Assembly: GCA_023151115.1 (NCBI GenBank)
Contig: JAKLJP010000035.1
Location: forward strand, 17,579-81,578
Direction: 5' to 3'
Source: Anaerolineae bacterium
GTDB taxonomy: Bacteria > Chloroflexota > Anaerolineae > 4572-78 > J111
Length of the DNA stretch: 64,000 bases
Below the pieces are notes generated by a model. It made no database searches. It was not told the DNA's origin and was given only the letters and a program-made list of their open reading frames with translations. Below, piece after piece: positions 18,679 to 28,488 of the stretch (positions within the stretch are counted from its first letter, which is position 1; every line of letters begins with the position of its first letter). The position numbers were made by a program, and so were the translations under genes.

Positions 18679-18909
18679 ATGTCCATAGAATTACAAAAAC
18701 TATTTGGCCGTAATGTCCGCCGTTTGAGAGAAAAACAAGGTTTAACACAGAATGAACTTGCTTTAAAAGCAAGCATCAATCGCTCCTACTTGGGTGGAGT
18801 CGAAAGAGGACAAAGGCGAATCTGTATAGAGAATATTGCCAAAATAGCCAACGCGCTTGCCGTTAGTCCCGATGTGCTTTTCAAAACAGAACAAACTGAA
18901 GACGATTAA
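18679..18909 (+). CDS. XRE-family controller (C) protein of the R-M system
   Basis: The 76-residue protein is a single helix-turn-helix of the XRE type: GLTQNELALKASINRSYLGG carries the HTH and ERGQRR follows. Size and sequence match R-M controller proteins, which delay endonuclease expression until the host is methylated. There is no SD, and the ATG lies right after the candidate C-box, suggesting a very short or leaderless transcript as seen for some C genes. The endonuclease frame starts 24 nt downstream, as expected for a C-R operon. Confidence 0.85.
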   Translation: MSIELQKLFGRNVRRLREKQGLTQNELALKASINRSYLGGVERGQRRICIENIAKIANALAVSPDVLFKTEQTEDD

Positions 18910-18933
18910 AGTACCAGCCAAAGAGGATAAGTT

Positions 18934-19577
18934 ATGGCCCAACTCTCACCCATGCCAGCAATAGCAATTGATAAGGTTCAATTGGCGTTATTCGGTCAAA
19001 CTTGGAATGATAATGCCGGCGCATTAAGCAGGACTCCACCTTATTCCTCTGGCGATTTGTGCCAAATGCTAACGATCTGATACCGCAACAAGCTGATTGT
19101 GTGGAATTAGGTCCGGTCAGAGTGATTGGCGGAGTGCGGCCCCAAAATTTTGATGTAGGTTATCGGCCCGACGGATTACGGTTTGCCTTTGATAGCAAAA
19201 CCCTTAATGACGCCAAAAGTGTAGGCAAAAATTGGCAAAATATGGTCAACGACCTTGCGACCGAAGCGACAACTGTCCATACTCGCTTTCCCCATGCCGT
19301 TGTGTCTTTTATGGTTATTATTCCTCTACCTTGCCTGATTGGTTCAACGCGAGCGGCTATGATCGGTACACTTGAGAGATTAGGCCGGCGAGCTGGGATT
19401 GATGGGCCGCATCACATGGCTGAAGCAATTTCACTGGTGCTTTGGGATCCGACCAATGGCGAAATTGATCTCAACCTTCCTCCCGACTCTTCACCCCTCC
19501 GGCTTGAGAAATTTTCCGCACAAATAGAAACTTCCTACACTAATCGCTATAAAGGTCTCCCACCTCACGCGGCTTGA
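18934..19577 (+). pseudogene. Type II restriction endonuclease, PD-(D/E)XK type, frameshifted
   Basis: An ATG at 18934, after AGAGGATAAG, opens a frame that ends at TGA 19078 after 48 codons. A second frame, open from 19014, carries the rest to 19577 (172 residues from GTG 19059, which has no SD). The two overlap at 19014-19080, so a single missing base there would join them. The downstream part has a PD-(D/E)XK core: RPDGLRFAFDSK, with PD and DxK. It also shows GVRPQNFDVG and FPHAVVSFMV. Position after a controller gene supports an R-M endonuclease. Either the nuclease is dead with the methyltransferase kept, or this is a sequencing error. Programmed -1 frameshifting is less likely. Confidence 0.65.
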
Positions 19578-19709
19578 GATTGTCTAAACTCCAATGTTTA
19601 CTTGTTAAGTGGACTCGAAAACTTGCGAGAATTGGTTATAGGTTAACCTAAATTCTTGTGCTTTAATGGGTAAGTTTAGTCACTCTATATTCAAAACAAG
19701 GAGACTCTG

Positions 19710-20600
19710 ATGCCAACTTACCCCTTTATGCAAGTAGACGCTTTTACCGACCGGCCTCTGGGCGGCAACCCCTGCGCCATCCTGTTCGAGACGGATGATA
19801 TGGACGAGGCCACCATGCAGGCCATTACCAGGGAAATGAACCTATCCGAAACGGCCTTTGTGCGCCGCTCTGCCGTGGCCGATTTTGGGGTGCGCTACTT
19901 CACCCCTGCCGAGGAAATTCCGCTGGCCGGGCACCCGACTATTGCTACCGTTTTTGCTCTGGTGGATACCGGCCGGCTGATGCTGACCGGCAACATCACC
20001 CGCCTGACCCTGGAATTGCAGGTTGGGCCGATTCCGGTGGAAATTTTCGCCAGCGGGGGAAAAGTGCAGCGCATTGTGATGACCCAAAAAAAGCCAGTCT
20101 TTTTGCAAACCTATGATCCCGCCGAAATCCTGCCCGTGTTCAACCTGACCCCGGAAGACGCGCTGCCAGATGTGCCGATCCAGACGGTCAGCACCGGCAC
20201 ACCCCAGTTGATGGTTGCCCTGCGTAACCACGACGCTCTGCGCCGCGCCCGGCTCGAAATGCCTGCCTATGCCGAACTGCGCGCCCGCGCCGATTTTTTC
20301 TGTCCGCATCTTTTTTGCCTGGGTGGAGTCACGGAGAATGGGCAGACCTTTGCCCGCGACTTTGGCCTGCCGCCCGACGCTATGGAGGACCCGTTTACCG
20401 GCTCAGCTACGGGTGGGATGGCGGCTTTTCTGTGGCGCTATGGCTTGCTTGAAAAGCCCAACTTTATCGCTGAACAGGGGCACTGGCTGGGGCGGCCCGG
20501 CCAGGCAACGGTCGAAGTGGTCGGCCCGCGTGGCGATATTGAAACGGTCAAAGTTGGCGGTGGAGCGGTTACAATTGTGCGCGGCGAATTGACCTTGTAA
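19710..20600 (+). CDS. PhzF-family isomerase
   Basis: The 296-residue protein has the PhzF signature throughout: QVDAFTDRPLGGNPCAI at the start, TREMNLSETAFV with the conserved Glu, RYFTPAEEIPLAGHPTIA, and DPFTGSATGGMAAFLW near the end. Length is normal. PhzF acts in phenazine synthesis, but most bacterial homologues lie outside phenazine clusters and their substrate is unknown. No phenazine genes are nearby. ATG 19710 follows AAGGAGAC. Confidence 0.9.
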   Translation: MPTYPFMQVDAFTDRPLGGNPCAILFETDDMDEATMQAITREMNLSETAFVRRSAVADFGVRYFTPAEEIPLAGHPTIATVFALVDTGRLMLTGNITRLTLELQVGPIPVEIFASGGKVQRIVMTQKKPVFLQTYDPAEILPVFNLTPEDALPDVPIQTVSTGTPQLMVALRNHDALRRARLEMPAYAELRARADFFCPHLFCLGGVTENGQTFARDFGLPPDAMEDPFTGSATGGMAAFLWRYGLLEKPNFIAEQGHWLGRPGQATVEVVGPRGDIETVKVGGGAVTIVRGELTL

Positions 20601-20642
20601 CCTGTAGGCAGTTCCAAGATTAAAATCATCCCATTATTCTCA

Positions 20643-20712
20643 CCTGCGTGATGCGTGATGCGTAAGAAATCTTGTCTGGAAACCATCACGCATCACGCAT
20701 TACGTATCACGG
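20643..20712. repeat. Word hairpin, (GTGATGC)n type
   Basis: The left arm is tandem GCGTGATGCGTGATGCGTAA; the right arm is ATCACGCATCACGCATTACG followed by TATCACGG. It lies between convergent genes and could terminate transcription. Confidence 0.7.
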
Positions 20713-20763
20713 ACTTTGGATAATTATTAGACATTATACCGATTAGATTTATGTCACCCGGAA

Positions 20764-20821
20764 AGAGCAGGATTATCTGAATGATAGGATCAAAATCCTT
20801 TAATTCTGGAAATCCTGCTCT
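20764..20821. repeat. AGCAGGATT inverted repeat element
   Basis: Terminal arms AGAGCAGGATT (20764-20774) and AATCCTGCTCT (20811-20821), with an inner AGGAT...ATCCT pair. This wording is seen as a dispersed repeat in several bacterial phyla. Confidence 0.6.
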
Positions 20822-20882
20822 AAACGGGGCTACAAAACGCACCCCAATTAAAGCGATATAATGTCTATTTTCTTGAGTTGTC

Positions 20883-22601
20883 TTACACCTGCTCCCTCGT
20901 CTCTTCCATGTCTAATATATCGCGCACCTTGCGAATGAGCCTTTGGGCAGAAAAAGGTTTCTGTAGAAATGAAATTCCTAACTCCGGCAAACCATAACGA
21001 ATGATCTTACTGTCAGTATAACCCGACATGAACACGACCTTGAGGTGGGGACGAGCCGCCTTGAGCCGATCGGCCAACTCCGTCCCCCCCATCTTGGGCA
21101 TAATCATATCCGTTACCAACAAATGGATTTCTTTTTCAAGCTGGGCCAGGCGGAGAGCTTCCTGGCCGGTGGCGGCTTCCAGGACTGTGTAACCTTGTTG
21201 GCGCAAGGCGCGAGCCGCCAGATCGCGTACTGCGCCCTCATCTTCGGCTAACAGGATGGTTTCGCTGCCTTGCGCCAGCAGGTCGAGGGGTTCAGATTTG
21301 GGTAATTGGCTGGCTACTCCGCCAACACGGGGCAGGTAAATTTTGAAGGTCGTCCCTTCTCCTAACTCGCTGTAGGCCCGGATATGTCCACCGCTCTGTT
21401 TGACGATGCCAAAACAGGTAGCCAACCCTAAACCAGTGCCTTTGCCTACTTCTTTAGTCGTGAAGAAGGGTTCGAACAGACGCGCCTTGACCTCCTCGGT
21501 CATACCAGTGCCCGTATCCGTAACCGCTAAAAGAATGTATTCACCTGGCGTAACTTCAAGGTGACGGCGGGCATAGTGATGGTCGAGGGTTACGTTAGCT
21601 GTCTCAATGATTAATTCCCCGCCATTGGGCATGGCGTCACGCGCATTGACCGCCAGGTTGACCAAAACCTGCTCCAATTGACCGGGGTCGGCTTTGATTG
21701 GGGCTAAGTCTGGGGCCAGGGTGGTGGTTAGTTTGATGTCTTCACCAATGAGGCGGGTCAACATATTATTGATGTTGAACACAATGTCATTCAAGTTGAC
21801 GATCTGCGGGTTTATGATTTGCCTTCGGGCGAAGGCTAACAATTGCCGGGTCAGGTTGGCGGCGCGCTGGACTGTATTTTGAATGCCTTGAATATCGCTC
21901 CCGGCGGGATGATCGGCGGGTAAGGCGGCCAGGGCCATTCCGGCATAACCCAAAATGGCCGTTAATAAGTTGTTAAAATCATGGGCAACGCCGCCGGCCA
22001 ACTGGCCCACAGCTTCTAGCTTTTGCAAATGGAGCAGTTGCTGCTCTAGTTGGGTCCTGATCTCCTCCGCTCGTTTGCGCTCGGTAATTTCTGCCCGAAG
22101 TTCCTGGGCATAAATAACAGCTTGCCGGTAGGCGGTTTTGACCTGCTTCTGGGCGGTGATGTCCCGAATAACCGATACCGTGACCATCCGCCCCCGGTAG
22201 GGAATGGGTCTACTCCTAATTTCAAGAGGAAAAGTCATCCCCCCTTTCCTCAAGCCTATCGCTTCATAAGCGTCTGGATATTCTGTGACGATGTTCTTTA
22301 GCACGAGATCACGCGACTTGGGTGCGATCAAATCCAGGATGTTTTGCCCAATAAATTCCGAAAGTTCATAACCAAATGCCTCGGCCATTTTGAGGTTAGC
22401 CTCTAAAATTTGACGCCGATCATGAATCGCAACCCCTTCAAAAGTGGCTTCGGACCATTGGCGAAACCGTTCTTCACTCTCTCGTAGGGCTGCCTCCAGC
22501 CGTTGCTGGTTGGCTGCCAGCTCTTCTAAATTGGCGACTTTTTGGCGCAATTTGGCCAGTTCATGGATCAAGTGAGCTTTGGTCTGGTGGTCTTCATTCA
22601 T
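20883..22601 (-). CDS. PAS hybrid sensor histidine kinase with C-terminal receiver
   Basis: The 572 residues begin with a coiled coil (~5-45), then a PAS domain (~45-160, [16 protein letters not shown]). The HisKA region has phospho-acceptor His in [17 protein letters not shown] (~205), followed by an HATPase domain (N box [34 protein letters not shown]) and a receiver (~450-565) with Asp in [13 protein letters not shown]. No membrane segment is seen, so it is a cytoplasmic sensor. It is closely similar in its kinase and receiver to the hybrid kinase at 37028-39829, suggesting a paralogue. Its output partner is not encoded nearby. Confidence 0.9.
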   Translation of the reverse strand: MNEDHQTKAHLIHELAKLRQKVANLEELAANQQRLEAALRESEERFRQWSEATFEGVAIHDRRQILEANLKMAEAFGYELSEFIGQNILDLIAPKSRDLVLKNIVTEYPDAYEAIGLRKGGMTFPLEIRSRPIPYRGRMVTVSVIRDITAQKQVKTAYRQAVIYAQELRAEITERKRAEEIRTQLEQQLLHLQKLEAVGQLAGGVAHDFNNLLTAILGYAGMALAALPADHPAGSDIQGIQNTVQRAANLTRQLLAFARRQIINPQIVNLNDIVFNINNMLTRLIGEDIKLTTTLAPDLAPIKADPGQLEQVLVNLAVNARDAMPNGGELIIETANVTLDHHYARRHLEVTPGEYILLAVTDTGTGMTEEVKARLFEPFFTTKEVGKGTGLGLATCFGIVKQSGGHIRAYSELGEGTTFKIYLPRVGGVASQLPKSEPLDLLAQGSETILLAEDEGAVRDLAARALRQQGYTVLEAATGQEALRLAQLEKEIHLLVTDMIMPKMGGTELADRLKAARPHLKVVFMSGYTDSKIIRYGLPELGISFLQKPFSAQRLIRKVRDILDMEETREQV

Positions 22602-22959
22602 CTGGGTCCTCGTTAGTGGTGGTCATTTTCGGTTGTTCAAAGAGCAGCATGGAGAATCCTCACGGGTATGAAGTAAAATTCTCCGCTGGCTGATGGGTTG
22701 AGGATGAAGAATGATGTTGAGGTCAAGTTGGTCTTAACGCTCGCGTCGGGGATGGTGAGATGAAGGGGGTAGTTTCATTATAACTTGTTCCCGTGTAAAA
22801 ACTAGCCTAACTTTTTTCCTACGAGACTCAGGAGGATGATGTCTGGCTACAACAATTGAGCCAGGAGTTAAAAAAAGACTGAAAGAGTGATATAATCAAG
22901 CGAAAGAAGGACTTCGTTCACGTTTGCATGACGTGTGCCGCAGTGGAGGTAATTGCAGC
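22602..22959. other. Divergent spacer
   Basis: This 358-nt region has a TATAAT at 22891-22896 without a good -35. Near 22826-22881 there is a short frame without start codon (ending LQQLSQELKKD) that may be a gene remnant. I see no RNA or repeat. Confidence 0.35.
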
Positions 22960-23235
22960 ATGGAACAACCCGAATTTACGGCTTTGCAGATTACGGTTTT
23001 TGTCAGAACCCGGCCCGGCGCATCGCTGCCGGTGCAGGAGTTTCTCAATTCGGTACCTTTTGAGGCGCAGATGCAGGAAGCGGTGAGCCGGTGGATTGAG
23101 CAGCAGTTAAAGGAGGCAGGTCTGACATTTGAAGAGATTATCATTGACCTGCACACCCCCGCCGCCAAAGCCAAAGCGACTGAGTCAACAGACAAAAAAT
23201 CTTCACCGCTGGCCCGGTTATTTGGGAAAAAGTAG
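22960..23235 (+). CDS. Small conserved-looking hypothetical protein
   Basis: The ATG at 22960 has GGAGGT 9 nt upstream and gives 91 residues, MEQPEFTALQITVFVR to LARLFGKK. It has a mixed alpha/beta pattern with an amphipathic helix in the middle (AVSRWIEQQLKEAGL) and a Lys/Ala-rich tail. No signal peptide or membrane segment. I do not recognise the family. The GH99-like gene starts 31 nt later, so they may be co-transcribed. Confidence 0.6.
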   Translation: MEQPEFTALQITVFVRTRPGASLPVQEFLNSVPFEAQMQEAVSRWIEQQLKEAGLTFEEIIIDLHTPAAKAKATESTDKKSSPLARLFGKK

Positions 23236-23266
23236 AGGAACGAGGATTGAGGATAGAAGATAGTGG

Positions 23267-24589
23267 ATGGAAGATAGTAAGGGCTGGCGGGTCTCTATTA
23301 TCATTTTCCTAGCACTGGCGAGTCTCAGTGTTGTAGGCGGGCTGGTTGTCTGGAGTCAGGGAGCGGCCGGGATCGCTCAAATCCTCCAAACATCCACGCC
23401 GACAGCCACTGCTACCCTGCCTCCTCCGGCTACCGCCACCCCTATTCCACTGCCCACAGCCAACCAAACCCCGCCGACGCCTTTCATTCCCACCCCAACC
23501 AGCACTCGGGTGGTTAAGCAGGAACTTGACCCGGCGGCAGCGACTCAAGCGGCTCAACGAGCCACCGCCCGCGCCGAGGAGTCGGCGACAGCTTTGGCTC
23601 AAATCCAAACGCTGCTGGCCGCTCGACCCACACCGAAAGCCTCCCGCACTGTCTTTCATAGCCGTGACTCGCGGCTGGCGCTGGCCCAGTATTTTGCCTG
23701 GTTCGATGGCGACGGTTGGAACGACTGCAATATCAGCGCCGGTGACAAACCACTCCACCCCTATAACTCCGACGACCCAGCGACTATCACTCGCCACATT
23801 CAAATGGCTGCTGAGGTGGGCCTGGATGGATTTTTACTGCATTGGTTCGGCCCCGGCGACCGGACTGACCGCAATTTTGAAACCCTGCTGAACAAGTCGC
23901 AGTGGAGCAACTTTACCTCCACCATTGTCTTTTCTTACCACATCTGGCATGCCGCTCCAACCCTCAACCAACAAAATATTGCCGCAACTATTCGCTACGT
24001 GCTGGATCACTACAGCGGTCACCCCAATTTTCTCTATCTCGACGGTAAGCCGGTGCTCTTCTTTATTGACGTGTATCGCACCCCTGCCACCGGCCAGACG
24101 CCGCAGCAGTTCTGGGCCGCCGTGCGGGATGAGGTTGACCCACAGCGTCAGGCCTGGTGGATTGCCGAAGGGCTGGACGCTTCCTACCTGGCCGTGTTTG
24201 ATGGTCTGTTTGTCTTTAAAATTACCCACGCCGATTACCCCAACGATTACCTCAAAGCCTCACGCTGGGCCGGGCGAGTGGAGCAGTGGGAGCAGCAAAC
24301 GGGCCAGCCCAAACTCTGGCTGGGCACCATCAGCCCCGGCTGGGACGACCTGCGGGCCAATTGCCGGGCTGACGTGCGCGTTCCGAATACCCCCCACCGT
24401 CGTGACCGCGAGGATGGAGCGTTGTTCCGGGCCACCTTTGATGCTGCCCTGGCCAGCAACCCGGATTGGCTGCTGCTGAGTAGTTTTAACGAGTGGGTGG
24501 AAGGGACCTACGTCGAGCCAAGCGTCCAGTACGGGGACAAATACCTGGAGTTGACGAAGGAACTTGTAACTACCTTTAAAACCAGATAG
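23267..24589 (+). CDS. GH99/WbsX-like glycoside hydrolase, membrane-anchored
   Basis: The 440-residue protein has an N-terminal membrane anchor (VSIIIFLALASLSVVGGLVV, ~9-28), a Thr/Pro-rich linker to ~100, and a catalytic barrel with LALAQYFAWFDGDGWNDC, VGLDGFLLHWFGPGDR and the ending SSFNEWVEGTYVEPS. The NEW-x-EGT-x-xEP motif is typical of GH99 endo-mannosidase/mannanase and WbsX-like proteins, which act on mannose-rich glycans. It probably acts at the outer face of the membrane. The exact substrate is unknown. SD is weak; the ATG was chosen because it opens the anchor. Confidence 0.75.
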   Translation: MEDSKGWRVSIIIFLALASLSVVGGLVVWSQGAAGIAQILQTSTPTATATLPPPATATPIPLPTANQTPPTPFIPTPTSTRVVKQELDPAAATQAAQRATARAEESATALAQIQTLLAARPTPKASRTVFHSRDSRLALAQYFAWFDGDGWNDCNISAGDKPLHPYNSDDPATITRHIQMAAEVGLDGFLLHWFGPGDRTDRNFETLLNKSQWSNFTSTIVFSYHIWHAAPTLNQQNIAATIRYVLDHYSGHPNFLYLDGKPVLFFIDVYRTPATGQTPQQFWAAVRDEVDPQRQAWWIAEGLDASYLAVFDGLFVFKITHADYPNDYLKASRWAGRVEQWEQQTGQPKLWLGTISPGWDDLRANCRADVRVPNTPHRRDREDGALFRATFDAALASNPDWLLLSSFNEWVEGTYVEPSVQYGDKYLELTKELVTTFKTR

Positions 24590-24618
24590 CCTCTGGTGAA
24601 ACATTGGGGGATATTTTT

Positions 24619-24688
24619 AGCTACGAATGACACGAATTTTCACGAAAGGATGTAAAAAATTGGCGTTAATTCGTGAAATTCGTGGCTG
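24619..24688. repeat. ACGAATT-type inverted repeat
   Basis: The left arm reads TAGCTACGAATGACACGAAT and the right ATTCGTGAAATTCGTGGCTG. Arms contain near-tandem CACGAATT words. This wording is a known, widely dispersed bacterial intergenic repeat. Confidence 0.65.
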
Positions 24689-24725
24689 TTTTTACCTCGA
24701 CTAAACGGTCAACCCATCAGAAGGG

Positions 24726-25097
24726 CTACCATCGCACCAGCGGAAAAAGGGTCAGCAGGCCCAACATGAGCAGATGTAAGGTCTGGTCAACCATAATCCG
24801 CATCAGCTCGCGGTCGCTTTGGCCGTAAAAGCGCATCCAGCCCTGGACTAAATTCGTAGCATCTATCAACCAGTGCGACACAAAAACAATGCCCCCCACG
24901 GCCACAGCCAGGCCCAAGTTCAACGAGCGCTGGTTATAGAGCCAGACCATGATTAAAATTATGATCGTGTAGGTGATAAAATGAGCCATCCCGGCCAGGG
25001 TGATCAAGCCCTGCCGTTTACCCCGCGCCATCCAATCATTTTGTAATAACCAATCCCCCAATAGATGGCCGAGCAGCAACCAGCTAAACATATCCAT
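24726..25097 (-). CDS. DUF3307 membrane protein
   Basis: With the start at 25097 (MDMFSWLLLGHLLGDWLLQ) the protein has 123 residues and about four membrane helices. LLLGHLLGDWLLQNDWMA matches the DUF3307 family, whose His/Asp pattern is conserved and whose function is unknown. The frame extends 20 codons further (to 25157), but that part looks unlike the family. It is convergent with the GH99-like gene and divergent from the Crp/Fnr regulator. Confidence 0.75.
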   Translation of the reverse strand: MDMFSWLLLGHLLGDWLLQNDWMARGKRQGLITLAGMAHFITYTIIILIMVWLYNQRSLNLGLAVAVGGIVFVSHWLIDATNLVQGWMRFYGQSDRELMRIMVDQTLHLLMLGLLTLFPLVRW

Positions 25098-25289
25098 GCG
25101 AGCCTGCCTTACAGAATTATGGTAAAACCCCTTGCCAAACCTGCTAAAACCACTCATAATAGGGATAAGGGTTGGCTGTTTTTAGGCAAGGAAAACCGGA
25201 TACATTATACCCCCAATTTTCAAGGGGGACTGTCTTCTACCAGACAGCGGCCTGTCATTTAATGGATACGCCCGGTGAAAGGAGCTACC

Positions 25290-26024
25290 ATGCCTGCGCC
25301 TCCTGCCGAAATCCTGGCACACCATCTGACCTTTTTACGTGGGGTGCCTCTTTTTGCAACGTTGAGTGAAGAAAATCTGAGGGCGCTGGCCCATGATTTC
25401 CGGGCCAGGGAATATCGGCCTGGTGAAATTATTTTTCATCAGGGGGATCAAAGCCAGGATTTGTACCTGGTACTGCGGGGCAAAATTCGTGTTTTTCTGC
25501 TCAGCCCCCGCGGCGACGAAACGACAATTGTCCTGCTTTTCCGTCGCCACCTGTTGGGCGAGTTTGCCATTATAGACGGCCAGCCCCGCTCGGCCACGGC
25601 CAAGGCTATTAGCGCCTGTACTCTGTTAGCCATATCTCAGGCTAAATTTTTGCGTCACCTGGAACAGACCCCCGGCCTGGCCCTGGCGATGTGCAAGCAA
25701 CTGGTCGGCAAAGCCCGCTGGACTAGCATGTACGCGCAAACCATTGCCCAACTCGACGCGGCAGGCCGGCTACTGCACTTGTTACTGCTCTACAATGACG
25801 AGTTCGGCCAGATCGAAGAAGAAGGCCGGCGCTCTATATTGGACCTGGGCCTCAACCAGACCGACCTGGCCTCGCTGGTTGGGGCGCGTCGGGGCTGGAT
25901 CAACAGTATCTTACAAGACTGGCGCAAACGCGGTCTGGTTGAGTATGATTCCGGCGTCATCACCCTGCTTGACCTGCCACGTATCCAGCAGGAGCGCGAC
26001 CGGCGGATTGCCGCTCAGGAATAG
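25290..26024 (+). CDS. Crp/Fnr-family transcriptional regulator
   Basis: The ATG at 25290 follows AAAGGAG, giving 244 residues. A cyclic-nucleotide-binding fold (~15-130) includes EIIFHQGDQSQDLYLVLRGK and GEFAIIDGQPRSATAKA. The phosphate-binding motif is close to that of CRP, but cAMP binding is not certain. A winged HTH follows (~170-230, LNQTDLASLVGARRGWINSI). No N-terminal Cys cluster is present, so it is not an Fe-S Fnr. Targets unknown. Confidence 0.88.
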   Translation: MPAPPAEILAHHLTFLRGVPLFATLSEENLRALAHDFRAREYRPGEIIFHQGDQSQDLYLVLRGKIRVFLLSPRGDETTIVLLFRRHLLGEFAIIDGQPRSATAKAISACTLLAISQAKFLRHLEQTPGLALAMCKQLVGKARWTSMYAQTIAQLDAAGRLLHLLLLYNDEFGQIEEEGRRSILDLGLNQTDLASLVGARRGWINSILQDWRKRGLVEYDSGVITLLDLPRIQQERDRRIAAQE

Positions 26025-26132
26025 GGTTGGGGAACCTGAGCGATTGGCCGGTCAGGGAATTATTCGTAGAATCAGGTATTCTGTGCTACAATAGTTGGCA
26101 AATCATTAGAAGCGGGTGTGAGGTAAGCAAAT

Positions 26133-26903
26133 ATGGAAAAGACAATTGAGCTTGCCAGGCCGGCGCCCGCCGCTGCGGTTATTCACTATCCTGAATCGGA
26201 CGGACAACCCATCGGAGAGACTGATTTTCACATCACAGTTATTCTCTATTTGCGCCAGGCGCTGCGCTATGTTTTTCGTCAGGCTGAACAAATCTATGTT
26301 GCCGCTAATATGCTCTTTTATTTTGAAGAGGGCAACCCGGCCGCATTTAGATCGCCCGACGTTTTTGTGGTCAAAGGGATTCCCCGGCATAATCGGCGAG
26401 TCTACAAACTGTGGGAGGAAAAGGTAGCGCCCTGCGCCATCTTTGAGATCACCTCGCGCAGCACCCGCCTGGAAGACTTGGGCACGAAGCGCGCCCTGTA
26501 CGAAATGCTGGGCGTCCAGGAATATATTCTTTTTGATCCGCTGGATGAATACCTTTCACCCCGTTTCCAGGCTTTCTCGTTAAGAGGGGAGTATTATCAA
26601 CCCATGGCTCTTCTGCCGGATGGGACGCTGCGCAGCCAGGAATTAGATGTAATCCTACAGCCCGAAGGGAATTTTCTGCGGGTGATTGACCCAACCACCG
26701 GCGAGGCTGTTCCAACCCTGGATGAAGCCGTTGATCTGGCCTATATGGAAGCAGAACGCGCTCGAATGGAAGCAGAACGCGCTCAAGCGGAAGCAGAACG
26801 CGCTCAAGCCGAAGCTCACCGAGCCGATGCCGCCGAAGCCGAGGTGGCCCGGCTACGGGCAGAACTGGCCCGACTGCAAGGAAAAAATTTAGATCAAGAA
26901 TAA
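26133..26903 (+). CDS. Uma2-family (DUF820) PD-(D/E)XK nuclease-like protein with coiled-coil tail
   Basis: The 256 residues carry the Uma2 core: FRSPDVFVVKGIPR with the active-site Asp, CAIFEITSRSTR with Glu, and LGTKRALYEMLGVQEYILFD. The last ~55 residues are a tandem MEAERAQAEAERA coiled coil. Uma2 proteins are abundant in Chloroflexota and Cyanobacteria; many are thought to be nuclease-like, but their role is unsettled. The gene stands alone and ends at a strong bidirectional terminator. Confidence 0.85.
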   Translation: MEKTIELARPAPAAAVIHYPESDGQPIGETDFHITVILYLRQALRYVFRQAEQIYVAANMLFYFEEGNPAAFRSPDVFVVKGIPRHNRRVYKLWEEKVAPCAIFEITSRSTRLEDLGTKRALYEMLGVQEYILFDPLDEYLSPRFQAFSLRGEYYQPMALLPDGTLRSQELDVILQPEGNFLRVIDPTTGEAVPTLDEAVDLAYMEAERARMEAERAQAEAERAQAEAHRADAAEAEVARLRAELARLQGKNLDQE

Positions 26904-26913
26904 GGGTTTATGT

Positions 26914-26961
26914 AAACAAAAACAGCCTGTTGAAATTCATTTCAACAGGCTGTTTTTGTTT
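26914..26961. terminator. Bidirectional terminator, 22-bp perfect stem
   Basis: Exact complementary arms lie at 26914-26935 and 26940-26961 with loop TTCA; core ACAGCCTGTTGAAA. A-rich and T-rich flanks allow termination from both sides, between the convergent Uma2 and aldehyde dehydrogenase genes. Confidence 0.9.
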
Positions 26962-26981
26962 TATCTGTCCGGTTTCGACGT

Positions 26982-28448
26982 CTATTCTCGCCCGTAGGGA
27001 AACCAGAACGGCTTTGGCTCGTCGCTAAAATCCCAGTGGACGTGCTTGGTTTCCAAAAAGCTCTCCAGCCCCTCTTCGCCCAACTCGCGGGCATTGCCGC
27101 TCATTTTCATCCCGCCGAAAGGCCCGGCATAGTTATCGGTCAGCGGATCGTTGATCCAGACAGTTCCGGCGCGGACTTCTTCAAAAAAGCGCTTAGCTAA
27201 ACGAGGATCATTGGTGCGGATGACCGCCCCCAGGCCATAGTCGCTGTCGTTGGCTAACTCGATGGCTTCATCAAAAGTGCGGTAGGTCATAATCGGGATG
27301 GTCGGGCCAAAGGTTTCCTCGCGCATAATCTTCATCGAGTGGTTGACATTGACCAAGACTGTCGGCTCGTAAAACCAGCCTCGCGCCAACTTTTCCGGCG
27401 CTTGGCCGCCGGTCAAGACTTTGGCCCCTTTGGCTACGGCGTCGGCTACGTGGCCCGCTACCTTTTCCCGATAGGCCGGCGCAGCCAGCGGCCCCATATC
27501 GGTCTGGCGGTCGAGACCCGGCCCCAGACGCAGCCCGGCTACAAAGTCGCTTATGGCCCCGGCAAAGGTTTCGCCCATTTCCTGCGGCACATAGACTCGC
27601 TCGGTAGAGGTGCAGACCTGCCCGGCGTTAATCAGCGCAGCATAGGCCACCGCCTCTACCGCCGTTTCGATGTCGGCGTCGGGGGCGATGACAAAAGGAT
27701 CTTTGCCGCCCAGTTCCAGGTGCAGCCGCTTGATGCGTTTGCTGGCCAGCCCGGCAATCCGCTGCCCGATGGCCGTCGAGCCGGTGAAGGCAATGACCGG
27801 CACATCGGGGTGTTCGACCAGTACATCGCCCACCCGCTCGCCGCGCCCGGTGAGGACATTAATCACGCCCGGCGGGAAGTGGTCAAAAACAATTTCGGCC
27901 AGGCGCAGGGTTGACAGGGGGGTATGGTCCGACGGTTTGATGATAACTGTATTGCCGGCGGCCACAGCCGGGGCGACCTTCCAGATCATCAGCAGCAGCG
28001 GGAAGTTGAAAGGCACAATACAGGCGACCACGCCGTAGGGTTCCTTGATAATAAAGTTGAACTGCGACCGCTCGGCCGGCGGCAGCACCCGCCCGCGCTG
28101 GTTGCGGATCATCCCGGCGTAATATTCCAGCGTGCCGATGGTCCACTCGACCTCTTCCTCATTTTCGCAGATGGCCTTGCCTTCTTCCAGGGTCAGCAGT
28201 TCCACCACTTCGTCAAAGCGCTCGCGCAGCTTGCGGGCAGCCTCTTGCAGCATTTCGCTCCGTTCCAGGGCCGAGGTCCAGCGCCATTGGCTGAAGGCGT
28301 GTTTGGCCGCCGCAATGGCTTTGAGCGTGTCTGCGGCGCTGCCGTTGGGCACATGGTCAATGATTTCTTCGGTGGCCGGGTTGAAGACCGCAATCGTTTC
28401 ACCGTCGCCGGCTTCGACCCATTTGCCGTTAAGGTACATGGGTTTCAT
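26982..28448 (-). CDS. NAD(P)-dependent aldehyde dehydrogenase
   Basis: The 488-residue protein has all ALDH hallmarks: VPFNFPLLLMIWKVAPA, the Rossmann FTGSTAIGQ, catalytic Glu in LELGGKDPF, nucleophile Cys in NAGQVCTSTERVYVP, and ETFGPTIPI. Length is typical. It oxidises an aldehyde to an acid using NAD(P). The similarity pattern is betaine-aldehyde/succinate-semialdehyde-like, but the substrate cannot be assigned. The ATG at 28448 has AAGGAG upstream. Confidence 0.92.
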   Translation of the reverse strand: MKPMYLNGKWVEAGDGETIAVFNPATEEIIDHVPNGSAADTLKAIAAAKHAFSQWRWTSALERSEMLQEAARKLRERFDEVVELLTLEEGKAICENEEEVEWTIGTLEYYAGMIRNQRGRVLPPAERSQFNFIIKEPYGVVACIVPFNFPLLLMIWKVAPAVAAGNTVIIKPSDHTPLSTLRLAEIVFDHFPPGVINVLTGRGERVGDVLVEHPDVPVIAFTGSTAIGQRIAGLASKRIKRLHLELGGKDPFVIAPDADIETAVEAVAYAALINAGQVCTSTERVYVPQEMGETFAGAISDFVAGLRLGPGLDRQTDMGPLAAPAYREKVAGHVADAVAKGAKVLTGGQAPEKLARGWFYEPTVLVNVNHSMKIMREETFGPTIPIMTYRTFDEAIELANDSDYGLGAVIRTNDPRLAKRFFEEVRAGTVWINDPLTDNYAGPFGGMKMSGNARELGEEGLESFLETKHVHWDFSDEPKPFWFPYGRE

Positions 28449-28488
28449 GAAAGGTGACTCCTTGGGAAATAAAGATGCGATGATGCGT

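Noticed and set aside
19078..19080. TGA in the restriction endonuclease as a third selenocysteine codon
   Set aside because: Readthrough ends after nine codons at TAG and no Cys-like motif is involved; a frame change explains the data better.
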